From contig CAJUNR010000038.1 in assembly GCA_910587765.1 (NCBI GenBank), positions 1 through 39,965 of the forward strand: a stretch of 39,965 nt of DNA. Direction: 5' to 3'. This DNA is from an uncultured Lachnospiraceae bacterium. Lineage in GTDB: Bacteria; Bacillota; Clostridia; Lachnospirales; Lachnospiraceae. The first letter of the stretch is position 1, and every line of letters begins with the position of its first letter. Below the pieces are notes generated by a model. The model was not told the DNA's origin, ran no database searches, and was given only the letters and a program-made list of their open reading frames with translations. This document shows positions 19,470 through 28,014 of this stretch, piece after piece. A program made the position numbers and the translations under genes.

Positions 19470-19608
19470 GCCCGATGTGGGCAGATCATCCTGGAAGACC
19501 CATTGAAGGGCGCCGGTCCTTAGGCGCGGTCTTTTCGCGCCTTAGTACCGCTGCGTCCCTTCATTAAGCGCAAGCGGGGTCTGGAAGGATGATCTGCCCG
19601 CGTCGGGC
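19470..19608. repeat. Long-hairpin intergenic repeat, copy 3 (short-core form)
   Basis: Arms GCCCGATGTGGGCAGATC and GATCTGCCCGCGTCGGGC pair through two G-U wobbles. The core lacks the 17-bp segment of copies 1 and 2. It lies 31 bases 3' of the oxidoreductase gene and upstream of the M60 promoter. Confidence 0.9.
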
Positions 19609-19639
19609 GTCCGGGTGACGTGAATGAGAACAGAAGCTT

Positions 19640-20935
19640 TCAGCCCCCGGTGCAGGCGCGCGCCGTCTCTTCGGCGGTCGCGCGTTCGCGGAGCAGCTCC
19701 GTCATCTTCCGCAGTCCCGGCACCTTTCCCCGCAGAATCATGCCGCACAGCCGGTTCTCCAGAAAATAAAATTTCCTGCTGCTTCCCGTCTCCTTGTCCT
19801 CCAGCTCCATCGTCTGATACAAAAGTCCCGGACGCTTCCCGTTGTCCCCGGCCGCGAACAGCGCCGTATCCATGCCATGGAACATAAGCGCCGGCTCCGA
19901 CGGCGTATAGACTTTCCCGTCTCCCGCCGCGTTGGCCCCGGCGGTCTTTCCCTGTTCCATAGCCTCGGACCAGAGCGCGTGATTGACCCCCTCGTATTCC
20001 GCGCAGTCTCCGCAGGCGTAGATGTCCTGCAGGTTCGTCTCCATCCGTTCGTTCACCACGACCCCGTTCTTCGTCTCCAGCCCGGCCTCTCGGGCAGGAC
20101 CCGTGACCGCGCGCACCCCCGCGGACACAATCACCAGATCCGCCGGCAGGGATTCCCCTCCTTCCAGCGTCACCCCCGTCACATGCTCCTTCCCGCCGGT
20201 CTCGGCCGTAACCCCGTCGATGGAGGCGATGCGAACTCCTGTTCGGATACGGACCCCTTTTTTCTCCGCCGTCTGCTTCAGCCACTCTCCGGCCTCCTCA
20301 TCCAGTTGACGCCCCATCAGCACCGGCAGCATCTCCAGAACCGTGACCGACAGCCCCGCCTTGCGAAGCTCCCACGCCGCCTCCAGCCCGAGCACGCCGC
20401 CTCCGATCACCACCGCGCATCCGGCCCCCTTCATCAGTTCCTCCAGCCGCTCCACATCGGACAGCCTCCGGATGACGGTCACTTCCGGAAAACCGCTGCC
20501 CGGAATCGGCGGCACGAAGCATTCGCTTCCCAGCGCATAGATCAGCCGGTCATACGGATACCGGCTTCCGCCGGACAGCTCCACCTCCTTCCTGACCGGG
20601 TCGATGCGAAGCACCTCCTTCCCCGTCAGCGTCTGAATACGCTGTTCCTCGTACCAGGACGGATCCTTGATCCGGATCCGCTCCTGCGTCAGCCCGGACG
20701 CGATCCCCTTCGTCAGCATCGGACGGTGATAAGGAAGATACGGCTCATTGGAAATCATCCGAATCTCCCCGGTATGATCCCGCGCGCGGATCTCCCGGGC
20801 CGCGTAATACCCCGCCGCGCCGTTTCCCAGAATCAGATAACGGTTCCGCGTATCCCTCCTGTATTCGCCCTTCTGCGCCTCTGCCGAAACGTCATGTCCC
20901 CTTTTCTGATCGTCCTGTAATTGCACCTCTCTCAT
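19640..20935 (-). CDS. FAD/NAD(P)-dependent oxidoreductase (rubredoxin/nitrite-reductase-like)
   Basis: A 431-residue pyridine nucleotide-disulfide family flavoprotein. The FAD site is ILGNGAAGYYAAREI (Gly37-Gly42), the NAD(P) site is VVIGGGVLGLEAAWEL (about 176-190), and the second FAD contact is DIYACGDCAEY (about 307-317). There is no redox CxxC pair in the disulfide reductase position. The closest pattern is the NADH:rubredoxin reductase/NirB N-terminal group, which passes electrons from NADH to rubredoxin or another small acceptor; no rubredoxin gene is adjacent. AAGGAGG lies six bases before the start. The first 30 residues are an unstructured charged extension. Confidence 0.9.
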   Translation of the reverse strand: MREVQLQDDQKRGHDVSAEAQKGEYRRDTRNRYLILGNGAAGYYAAREIRARDHTGEIRMISNEPYLPYHRPMLTKGIASGLTQERIRIKDPSWYEEQRIQTLTGKEVLRIDPVRKEVELSGGSRYPYDRLIYALGSECFVPPIPGSGFPEVTVIRRLSDVERLEELMKGAGCAVVIGGGVLGLEAAWELRKAGLSVTVLEMLPVLMGRQLDEEAGEWLKQTAEKKGVRIRTGVRIASIDGVTAETGGKEHVTGVTLEGGESLPADLVIVSAGVRAVTGPAREAGLETKNGVVVNERMETNLQDIYACGDCAEYEGVNHALWSEAMEQGKTAGANAAGDGKVYTPSEPALMFHGMDTALFAAGDNGKRPGLLYQTMELEDKETGSSRKFYFLENRLCGMILRGKVPGLRKMTELLRERATAEETARACTGG

Positions 20936-21253
20936 GGAAGGCCTCCTTCACTGTCACATTTTTCATCTTATTATGCGCCGAACGGGCCGTCCTCATTCCC
21001 GGACGCCGGACTTTTTCCGTCTTCTTCCAAAAATGTCCGCACAGCGTCCCGCTTCCGCGCGCAGACAGAAAGCGGGCAGTCCTGCCGCAGTCCCGGACGG
21101 CGCTGCTCTCCTGCTTTCATACATAAACGCACAGAAAACGGACCCTGCATCCTCCGTCTCCTCGGAACCTTCCCGTTCCGCTCAGACAGAGACTGCAGGA
21201 CCCGCGTCCTTCAGCTTCCGTATTCCTTCACTTTCCGCCCTGCCGCGCCGGAA
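20936..21253. other. Intergenic region without a recognised gene
   Basis: A 318-base gap between the 170-residue protein gene and the oxidoreductase gene, both on the minus strand. Base composition resembles its neighbours. Only short imperfect inverted repeats are visible (for example CCTGCA/TGCAGG near 21140-21200); no convincing promoter, riboswitch or small gene was found. Confidence 0.45.
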
Positions 21254-21766
21254 TCAGACGCCCGCCTCCTCCAGAACCGCGGCGATCTTCTTCTCCCCTT
21301 CCGCAAACTGCGACAGATACGCTTTCTTTACGCCGTCATTGCGCTTCGCGGCGCCCGATTTCGCCCGGTTTTTGTCCGCGGCAAAGCCGCCCGCAAAGCC
21401 AAGGCCGAAGCCCAGGACGCCGGAGAGGACTCCCCCGACGAAGAGGTAGCCGGCCGCGCCGACCACAATTCCGCCGACCAGCGCACGCGTCGGCGCCTGC
21501 CTCTGTCCTCCCGTCTCCACGGGCGTGAGCGAAAGCCCCGCCAGAGCCGCTTCCATCTTCTCCTTGAGCGCCTCGTCGTTAAGACCGTTCAGCCACCGAC
21601 CTTCCGGCTGCATCTGGCTGGACCAGCGCTGCATCTTGCTTTTATAGACCCGGTTCAGCTCCGTGTAATCCGGTCTGCCGCCGTTTTTCATCTGAAAGTT
21701 CAGAAGTTCCACCATCTCTTCCTTCAGTTTGTTCCACTGCGTCGCAAATATCTCCTGATTTGTCAT
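21254..21766 (-). CDS. Uncharacterised protein with glycine-rich membrane hairpin
   Basis: A 170-residue protein I do not recognise as a named family. The N-terminal half (about 1-75) is helical and charged, with Trp-containing segments (QWNKLKEEMVELLNFQ, MQRWSSQMQPEGRWLNGL). Residues about 95-130 form a glycine-zipper-like hydrophobic hairpin (GGIVVGAAGYLFVGGVLSG then GFGLGFAGGFAADK), suited to inserting in or across a membrane. The C-terminus is helical. It is the last gene of the dynamin-protein train, 20 bases after the YbjN-like gene, and probably co-transcribed. Glycine-zipper hairpins would fit a membrane partner for the dynamin-like proteins; this is inference. Confidence 0.7.
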   Translation of the reverse strand: MTNQEIFATQWNKLKEEMVELLNFQMKNGGRPDYTELNRVYKSKMQRWSSQMQPEGRWLNGLNDEALKEKMEAALAGLSLTPVETGGQRQAPTRALVGGIVVGAAGYLFVGGVLSGVLGFGLGFAGGFAADKNRAKSGAAKRNDGVKKAYLSQFAEGEKKIAAVLEEAGV

Positions 21767-21786
21767 CCGATCTCCTTCCCGGTCTC

Positions 21787-22248
21787 TCAGCCCTCAATCT
21801 CTTTGATGGAATCCGCCGCCGATTTCAGGCCGAACATCACTGCCAGCAAGCCGTCCCCGTAGCGTTTGAACATATTGTAGGGAATATAGATCGTATTCTG
21901 GACCACTTTCTCGGACGGCATGCACTCATCGCAGTCTACGGCGCATTTATACCGGACCTCTCCATCTCTGTAATCCATCTCAAAATTCCCCAGCTTCAGG
22001 CCGTAGTTGGCGCGGGTCAGAAACTCCGCCACCGCCGGGCGCTGCTCTTCGTCCGCGTTCAGATTAATGATCGCATACGTATCAAAATCCGACTCATAGA
22101 CGGTGAAGACATACCGCAGCTTCTGCAGCTTTCCGGAAATGCTGACATTGGTGCGGATGACTCCGGTATCCTTGTCATAATCGTAGTGAAAATCTTCCTT
22201 CTCCAGATAAGAGATAATCAGGTTGGCGATCTGTTTTGAATATGCCAT
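21787..22248 (-). CDS. YbjN domain-containing protein
   Basis: A 153-residue soluble protein with the YbjN-like layout: an N-terminal helix (QIANLIISYLEKEDFHYDYD), a strand pair (TNVSISGKLQKLRYVFTVYE), a hydrophobic strand TYAIINLNADEEQRPAVAEFLTRANYGLKLGNFEMDYRDGEVRYK, and a C-terminal helical region. YbjN/type III chaperone-like folds are thought to act as regulators or chaperones; the partner is unknown. It sits between the first dynamin GTPase gene and the glycine-rich membrane protein gene, on the same strand with short gaps, which suggests that it helps assemble or regulate the dynamin proteins. Confidence 0.8.
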   Translation of the reverse strand: MAYSKQIANLIISYLEKEDFHYDYDKDTGVIRTNVSISGKLQKLRYVFTVYESDFDTYAIINLNADEEQRPAVAEFLTRANYGLKLGNFEMDYRDGEVRYKCAVDCDECMPSEKVVQNTIYIPYNMFKRYGDGLLAVMFGLKSAADSIKEIEG

Positions 22249-22305
22249 AATCGTTACACTCCTTTTTATATAATTTTATGTTTACGTGATCCGTATTTTG
22301 CAGAA

Positions 22306-23877
22306 TCATCCGTACATCTGCAGCAGCTTCTGCTTGCGGACGCGCACCTCCCGCTGCACCTCCATGGCGTCGAGCGACTTTTCGGACACTTCCTCCGTCA
22401 GTTCCGACAGCGCCTTCATCCGGCCCTCGTAACCGCCCGTCACCTCCGCTCCTTCCATGCCCTTCTGCAGCTCCTCCGCCTCACGGACGCAGAGCTGCAT
22501 CTGATTCTTCAGGGCGGCAAGCAGCCGGTTCTGCACCGCGCTTCTGGCCGCCGTCACATAATCGTTGTAGACCCGGTAATACCGGCCCTCCAGATAACGG
22601 TCCAGATCCAGCAGTCCCCGTTCCCGCAGCTCGTAAGTGGGTTCCGGCACCGAAAATTCCTTCAGCTCCTTCTGAAAACGCGTGCGCATCGTACGCGAAG
22701 GGGTCACTCCCGTGTCCCGGATCCAGTTGTCCATCTTCCGCGCCTCCGAGTCGAGCATGGATCTGAGCCTCTGCTGTACTTCCTCCTTGAAATTCGAGGG
22801 CGTATTCCGGTCCGCTCCGGCCACCGCCGCTTCCGCCGCGGCCGCGACCTGATCCTGCCAGGTAATCAGACGGCTCTGCATCTGCTGCTGTTTCCGCATC
22901 TGCTGTGTGCGCTCCGTCCGCTTCCCCTCCCGGATGTTTGCTTCATTCTTATTCCGAAGCTCGGCGGCATATTCCATCAGGCTGTGGATATACTCGTTGC
23001 TGTGAGCCGTGGCTCTGCGCATCTCGGTCAGCGCCATCGACAGCGGCGTATCCGCCTGAATCGCCGGCGCCTTCCGGTCGAGCAGCTCCGCAAGCCAGGT
23101 ATCCAGGCCGCTCAGCTCCGCGTCTCTCCGGTCCCGGGAATCCACCAGGAAATAGCGCCCGATCCCGATCCGCTCGTTGCCCAAATCCTTCAGAATATGC
23201 TCCGCCCTCTCCTGCAGATCCTCGATCTGTCCCTCCTGCATCAGATAATTCAGGCAGTTCAGAATCGAGATAAAATTACCGTTCGTCAGCTCCTGCAGAT
23301 CCTGCAGGAATTTCCGCTCGTCTTTTGTGCCGAAGCGGTTGCAGGAGAAATTGACGATGCAGAAATCCGACTCCCGGATCTCCTTCTTCGTCAGCTCATC
23401 CAGCCGCGCCTCCTCCTTGTCCTCAAAGCCGGGCGTATCCACCATCAGAATGCCTTTCTGCAGAAACCCGGAGGGCAGTTCCACCAGCAGACGGTACTCT
23501 CTGTATTTCTTATTCTTCTCCTGATCGACCACCAGCGCCCGCGCGGCCTCCTCCGAGATCTCCCATTCCTCCCTGCCGTCCAGGGACTGCATGAGGAACC
23601 GTTGTTCCGGCCCGTAGCGCAGCTTTGTCACCGTCTTCGTCACCGGATTGATTCCCGTGGGCAGATCGCAGCCCAGAAGGACGTTGATCAGGGAAGTCTT
23701 CCCCGTGGAAAACGCGCCGCACATGACGATCACAAACGGCCGGGACTCCGACGCCGCCCGCAGCTTCTCCCTGCCGTAGGCGATGGCCGTATCCAGCTCT
23801 TCCATAATCTCCTGTTCTTTCAGAAGAATCTCTTCTCTGTCTTCGCTCATATTCGCAACACCGAACTCCCTCAGCAC
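22306..23877 (-). CDS. Dynamin-like GTPase (first of two active-type copies)
   Basis: A 523-residue large GTPase. G1/P-loop GAFSTGKTS at 54-62, G2 Thr in NPVTKTVT (about 77-84), G3 DTPGFED from 147, G4-like NCLN near 208. The C-terminal half (about 290-523) is mostly helical, with a Gln/Arg-rich coiled coil (about 310-345), as expected for a dynamin stalk. No strong membrane helix is seen. Start is uncertain: the GTG at 23877 lacks a clear ribosome site, ATG at 23850 is a possible alternative, and the frame is open and protein-like for about 45 codons upstream without a normal start. It follows the second dynamin gene by 153 bases. Bacterial dynamins often work as unequal pairs that tether or fuse membranes. 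Confidence 0.88.
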   Translation of the reverse strand: MLREFGVANMSEDREEILLKEQEIMEELDTAIAYGREKLRAASESRPFVIVMCGAFSTGKTSLINVLLGCDLPTGINPVTKTVTKLRYGPEQRFLMQSLDGREEWEISEEAARALVVDQEKNKKYREYRLLVELPSGFLQKGILMVDTPGFEDKEEARLDELTKKEIRESDFCIVNFSCNRFGTKDERKFLQDLQELTNGNFISILNCLNYLMQEGQIEDLQERAEHILKDLGNERIGIGRYFLVDSRDRRDAELSGLDTWLAELLDRKAPAIQADTPLSMALTEMRRATAHSNEYIHSLMEYAAELRNKNEANIREGKRTERTQQMRKQQQMQSRLITWQDQVAAAAEAAVAGADRNTPSNFKEEVQQRLRSMLDSEARKMDNWIRDTGVTPSRTMRTRFQKELKEFSVPEPTYELRERGLLDLDRYLEGRYYRVYNDYVTAARSAVQNRLLAALKNQMQLCVREAEELQKGMEGAEVTGGYEGRMKALSELTEEVSEKSLDAMEVQREVRVRKQKLLQMYG

Positions 23878-24030
23878 CGTCAGAAGCTTCAGGATCGCTC
23901 TCCTTTCTTCGTCCCTTTTTACATCAGGAACCGCCTTTGGCGCCGCGAGAAGCCTCAGGGGTTCCGCTTTTTTTCCTTCAACCCGGCAGCGCCTCCTCCT
24001 GCCTCCGCCGGCAGGGGGGCTGCGCCCCCG

Positions 24031-26208
24031 CTACGCCTGCGGCTCCGCCGTATAGCTCTCCGCATGCCGGAGGATCTCCTCCTCCGTGAAGGAACGGTCC
24101 GCCACCAGACGGGACAACTCGCTGAAGATCTGCACCATCTCCGCCTTGACCGCCTCCAGGCGCGCCAGCTCCTCCTGCGCGTTGAAGCCCTTCTGGTTCA
24201 TATCCGCGATCAGCAGATCCAGCTTCTTCTGCGTCTGTTCCAGCTCGGCGGAGAAATTGCGGGTGAAGTTCTTGCAGTTCTTCTGCAGCTTGCCGGCAAA
24301 TTTCTTCTCCAGAGCCATCGCCACCTCGTCCCGCTGATTGAGCAGCGCCTGAACCGTCGGATCCTTGGAACCCATCAGCATCCGCTTCGCCGTCTCGCTT
24401 CCCTTTTTGCTGACCGTGAACGCTCCCCAGACGAAACGCGCCAGATAGTAGATCCAGCCCACGCCGGTGAAGAGCTGGATGACCACCGCCAGGACCACAT
24501 CCTGCATCTCCTTCATGATCGTCTTCTTCAGGTAGTCTCCCCAAGGCTGCTTCCCGCCGACGATATCCCCGATCGCGTCGTCCACATTATAGAACAGAAC
24601 GGAACTGATCAGCACCTGCGCCAGATTGAAATCGGTCGACACCGCGGACGTATTCAGATTGCTGCCGCCGACCACATGGCTTAAAATCTGGCGGATGTCC
24701 AGGCCGTGCATATCCATCTCGCTGATGTCCTCGCAGTACCGCTCGATGTCGGACGCCAGATGCGAGATCGCCTCCTCGCTGTCCGCCTCGATCTGGGACG
24801 TCATCTTCTCCGCCTGCGCCTTGATATAGTTCTCAATCTCCCCGCTGATCGGACGCATGATCTCCTGGAAGGATTCCTCACGCATCATCTCAATCTGCTT
24901 TCTCTCGTCCTCGTCGTCGCCGCCACCGCCGAAGAGGTCCGCGAACTTGTATTTTGTCTTCAGCCAGGTAATCTTGGCGATCTCCCCGGCTCCGAAGGGA
25001 ATATTGCAGTCCTCAAAATGCCCCTCCCAGTTGTTGGCCACGCTGGTCGTGAAGGCGGTGTAGGCGCTCTGCGCGTTGACCATAATCTGGCGGACCGCGT
25101 TGTCGAAGGAACGGCCGATGTCCGTCACCGTATCCGTCAGTTCGTCAATCACCTTCTGCTGCGCGTCCCGCTCCGCCTGCAGCGCCTCCTGATCCCGGGC
25201 GGAATCGGTGCGGAACTTCTCCACGCTCTGGCTGGTCGCCGCGTACATGGACGCCATCCGCGGAAGATAGCCCTTATAACCGGCCTTATCCTTGTCGGAG
25301 GACTGCAGGAACCCATAGAGCGCCTCCTCAAATTCCGGAATTCCGGTGTACTCGTCCTCCTCCGGCGCGACCGGTATTTCCGCGAATTTGACGCCCTTGC
25401 GGATTTTCTTCGGATTCCCCGTGCGGGCGCACTCGGAAGTAAACGCGTCTACACAGAATACTCTCTGCCGATACAGTTCTTCGTCGAACACCCCCTTCTC
25501 ATCGGAGAACACGTCCCGCAGATCAAACTGCAGCTTCTCCTGGAAGCTGGCCTCGTCCTGCTCCTGCACCATGTTGTACCAGTTCACCACCACGAAAATA
25601 TTGCGCAGGCCCCGGCGTTCAAATTTCTGAATATAGGCCCGGTCATTTTTGCCCATCGACTTGGTGGCGTTGAGCATGAAGACGATCGCGTCCGCCTTTC
25701 CCGCAAACTCGTTGGCCACCTCGCTGTCAATGTCCGTATTCTCAAGTCCCGGGGAATCCGCGAAGATCACCGTCTCCGAGGGAAGCTTCCTCTGGATCGT
25801 CACATACTTGATCGCGCGGAACTTCTCCGGCTCCGCCGCCTCCAACTGATATTTTGCGGCAAATTCCCGGATCGTCATCTTCTCCTCCGGACGGCTCTCG
25901 TCCCGGAAGGTGACGATCGCCGCCTCGCTGTCCTCCCCGTTGACGATCCTTGTGATAACCGGCGTCGCCGGATTGATCGACACGAACAGCAGCTTCTGAT
26001 GCATCAGCGCGTTGAGCGTCGTCGACTTCCCGGCGGAAAACACACCGGTAAACAGCACCTGGAACAGTCCCTCGCGGAACTCCCGGATCTTCTGTTCGAT
26101 CTGATCCGCCTGCAGCTCCATCCCCGCCTGCCGAAGCTGTTCCTCGTAGCGTCCCATGCACCCGGTCACGTCGGCCCGCAGCTTTTCTACCTGATTTCTC
26201 TCCATCAT
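24031..26208 (-). CDS. Dynamin-like GTPase with membrane-insertion region (second active-type copy)
   Basis: A 725-residue dynamin-family protein. P-loop GVFSAGKST at 55-63, G2 in NPATPVITR (79-87), G3 DSPGLENT from 151, G4-like NWYN at 209-212. A helical stalk follows; a hydrophobic segment near residues 555-590 (MQDVVLAVVIQLFTGVGWIY then YLARFVWGAF) is a likely membrane paddle, as in bacterial dynamin-like proteins. The C-terminus (about 620-720) is coiled coil. AAAAGGAG precedes the start. It lies 45 bases after the pseudo-GTPase gene and upstream of the smaller dynamin, so the three very probably form one complex. Start at 26208 or the next codon. Confidence 0.92.
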   Translation of the reverse strand: MMERNQVEKLRADVTGCMGRYEEQLRQAGMELQADQIEQKIREFREGLFQVLFTGVFSAGKSTTLNALMHQKLLFVSINPATPVITRIVNGEDSEAAIVTFRDESRPEEKMTIREFAAKYQLEAAEPEKFRAIKYVTIQRKLPSETVIFADSPGLENTDIDSEVANEFAGKADAIVFMLNATKSMGKNDRAYIQKFERRGLRNIFVVVNWYNMVQEQDEASFQEKLQFDLRDVFSDEKGVFDEELYRQRVFCVDAFTSECARTGNPKKIRKGVKFAEIPVAPEEDEYTGIPEFEEALYGFLQSSDKDKAGYKGYLPRMASMYAATSQSVEKFRTDSARDQEALQAERDAQQKVIDELTDTVTDIGRSFDNAVRQIMVNAQSAYTAFTTSVANNWEGHFEDCNIPFGAGEIAKITWLKTKYKFADLFGGGGDDEDERKQIEMMREESFQEIMRPISGEIENYIKAQAEKMTSQIEADSEEAISHLASDIERYCEDISEMDMHGLDIRQILSHVVGGSNLNTSAVSTDFNLAQVLISSVLFYNVDDAIGDIVGGKQPWGDYLKKTIMKEMQDVVLAVVIQLFTGVGWIYYLARFVWGAFTVSKKGSETAKRMLMGSKDPTVQALLNQRDEVAMALEKKFAGKLQKNCKNFTRNFSAELEQTQKKLDLLIADMNQKGFNAQEELARLEAVKAEMVQIFSELSRLVADRSFTEEEILRHAESYTAEPQA

Positions 26209-26253
26209 GTATTTCTCCTTTTCTATTCGTCTTCTATCCTGTACCGAAAGTGA

Positions 26254-27906
26254 TCACTGTTCCGCCGGGAGAAGCGCCTTGATTCGCGGCAGCTCCTCCG
26301 ACAGGATCCGGTCGATCAGCGCCTCCTTCTCCCGCGCCTGAAGGATGCGCTCCTTCTCGCGGATCAGCTCATCCATCACCGCGCCGACAAACTCCCGGTA
26401 AGCGTCCCGGATTCTCTGTCCGCCGCTCTCGGCCGTCTCCTGCAGCTTCTGTTTGAGCGCCTTCTGGAACTCCTGTTCCTGACCCGTGCACAGCTCCTGC
26501 ACGGCCTGTCTGAGCGCTTCCCGGTTCTCGGCCTCAATCTTGTTTCTGGACATCTTCTTGACAAGCTGGGAACCGACGAGCGTCCCCACCGCCAGCGGCA
26601 GACTGCCGAAGATCAGCACCGGCACCGTCCCGATCAGCAGCGCTTTGGAAAGCTTCCTCACCTTCGCCTGCGTCGCACCTTCCTCCAGGGTGACCGTAGT
26701 GCGGACGGCCGCGCCGGCCGCCTCCAGAGACACCGCGTCCGGTATCCAGGGAATATCCTGGAAAAATTCGCCCGCGTCTTTGTGCATCCGCTCTTCCAGC
26801 CGCTCCTCCAGCCGGACGGCGTCCGCGTTGATGTTCTTCTCCAGCTCCGTCCCGAGCTGTCCAAGCGACATCTCCATAAAGCGGGGAATGTTCTCCTTCG
26901 TCTGCTGTACGTCCTCCGACCGTTCAACCGTCGCGCAGATGTTCTCCTGCAACTGGGCGAACAGCTTTCGGACCGCTTCGGACGCGCGGTAATGGATCGT
27001 GCCCAGAATCTCTCCCCGCAGATCGCCTGCCGCCAGCTCCGCCCGGTTCTTCATCTGCGCTTCTCTTTTGCCAAGCTCGGCAATGCTCTCTTCCAGCTTC
27101 GCCAGATCGGCGCTCGCTTCCTCCTTCATCCCGCGGACCGCTTCCTCGGTATCCTCGCAGCACAGCTTCGCCGTCATGGCGACCGCAAGCAGCTTCAGCT
27201 CCTCCCCGTCTCTGAGAAGTTCTTCCGTAATAAAAGGCCGCAGCGTCTCCGTCTCCAGTTCATATGCCTTTCCGCCGCCGATGGAGTTCAGATACCAGTT
27301 AAGCCGCGACTGCAGTTCCTCGTACGCCTCCGGACTGTTGACCATACCGGTGTCCGAAAGGACGATGGAGAAACGGGCCAGACCGAAATATTTCATGATC
27401 ACATGCTCCACGAGCTCCCGTTCCGGAGCCGACAGCATCTGCAGCGCGCTCACGACGAGGAACGCGTAATCAACCTGCGCCAGCTCTTTCTTCCAGTCAA
27501 ATTCCGAGAAATCCTCCCGGCTGAAGATCAGCTCCGCTTCGACGGATTCCGGCAGTTCTCCCCTGCGGGTAAAGGAAAGTTGTGCCGGCTCTCCCTCCTG
27601 CTCAAGCTGCTCCGCTCCTTCCGAGCGTTCCTCCGTCCCTCCGGTATAGACGATCTTCGCGGAACGCACCGCCTGATAGACGCCCATCCCTTCCGGAAGC
27701 GCCCGGATGCCGAAGGCTTCCATGAGAGCGGCGGCTCCGCCCGCCAGATTCCCGGTGATAAAAGCCACCCGCAGTCCGGACGCGCGCTGCAGCTCGGCCT
27801 CCGCCTGTTTCGCAAGCCGTACGAGCGCCGGCTGTTCCAGCCTCTCTCCGATACCGCGGCAGTCTCTGCAGATCTGTTCCGCCGTCTGTAAACTTACATT
27901 TTCCAT
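26254..27906 (-). CDS. Dynamin-like protein with degenerate P-loop (probable pseudo-GTPase)
   Basis: A 550-residue protein laid out like its two neighbours but with the GTP site lost. Where they have GxFSxGK(S/T), this one reads GNLAGGAAA at 52-60, so the catalytic lysine and Ser/Thr are alanines, and no DxPG motif can be found in the equivalent stretch before VDYAFLVVSALQML. The C-terminal half is helical, and a hydrophobic hairpin (ALLIGTVPVLIFGSLPLAVG, then TLVGSQLV) near residues 445-472 would enter a membrane. The start at 27906 follows GGAG by eight bases; the frame is open 35 codons further upstream, but that part looks non-coding. Position and shape suggest a scaffold or regulator for the active dynamins. 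Confidence 0.75.
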   Translation of the reverse strand: MENVSLQTAEQICRDCRGIGERLEQPALVRLAKQAEAELQRASGLRVAFITGNLAGGAAALMEAFGIRALPEGMGVYQAVRSAKIVYTGGTEERSEGAEQLEQEGEPAQLSFTRRGELPESVEAELIFSREDFSEFDWKKELAQVDYAFLVVSALQMLSAPERELVEHVIMKYFGLARFSIVLSDTGMVNSPEAYEELQSRLNWYLNSIGGGKAYELETETLRPFITEELLRDGEELKLLAVAMTAKLCCEDTEEAVRGMKEEASADLAKLEESIAELGKREAQMKNRAELAAGDLRGEILGTIHYRASEAVRKLFAQLQENICATVERSEDVQQTKENIPRFMEMSLGQLGTELEKNINADAVRLEERLEERMHKDAGEFFQDIPWIPDAVSLEAAGAAVRTTVTLEEGATQAKVRKLSKALLIGTVPVLIFGSLPLAVGTLVGSQLVKKMSRNKIEAENREALRQAVQELCTGQEQEFQKALKQKLQETAESGGQRIRDAYREFVGAVMDELIREKERILQAREKEALIDRILSEELPRIKALLPAEQ

Positions 27907-28014
27907 ATTCTGTTCTCCTGATTCCGATTGCGCATCTCTTCCGCCGGTCCTTCCCTGTGCGGGCCGGAGGCCGGGATGCCGTTTTGTTTTCGGGTACCCT
28001 GATTTTTGCACGAT

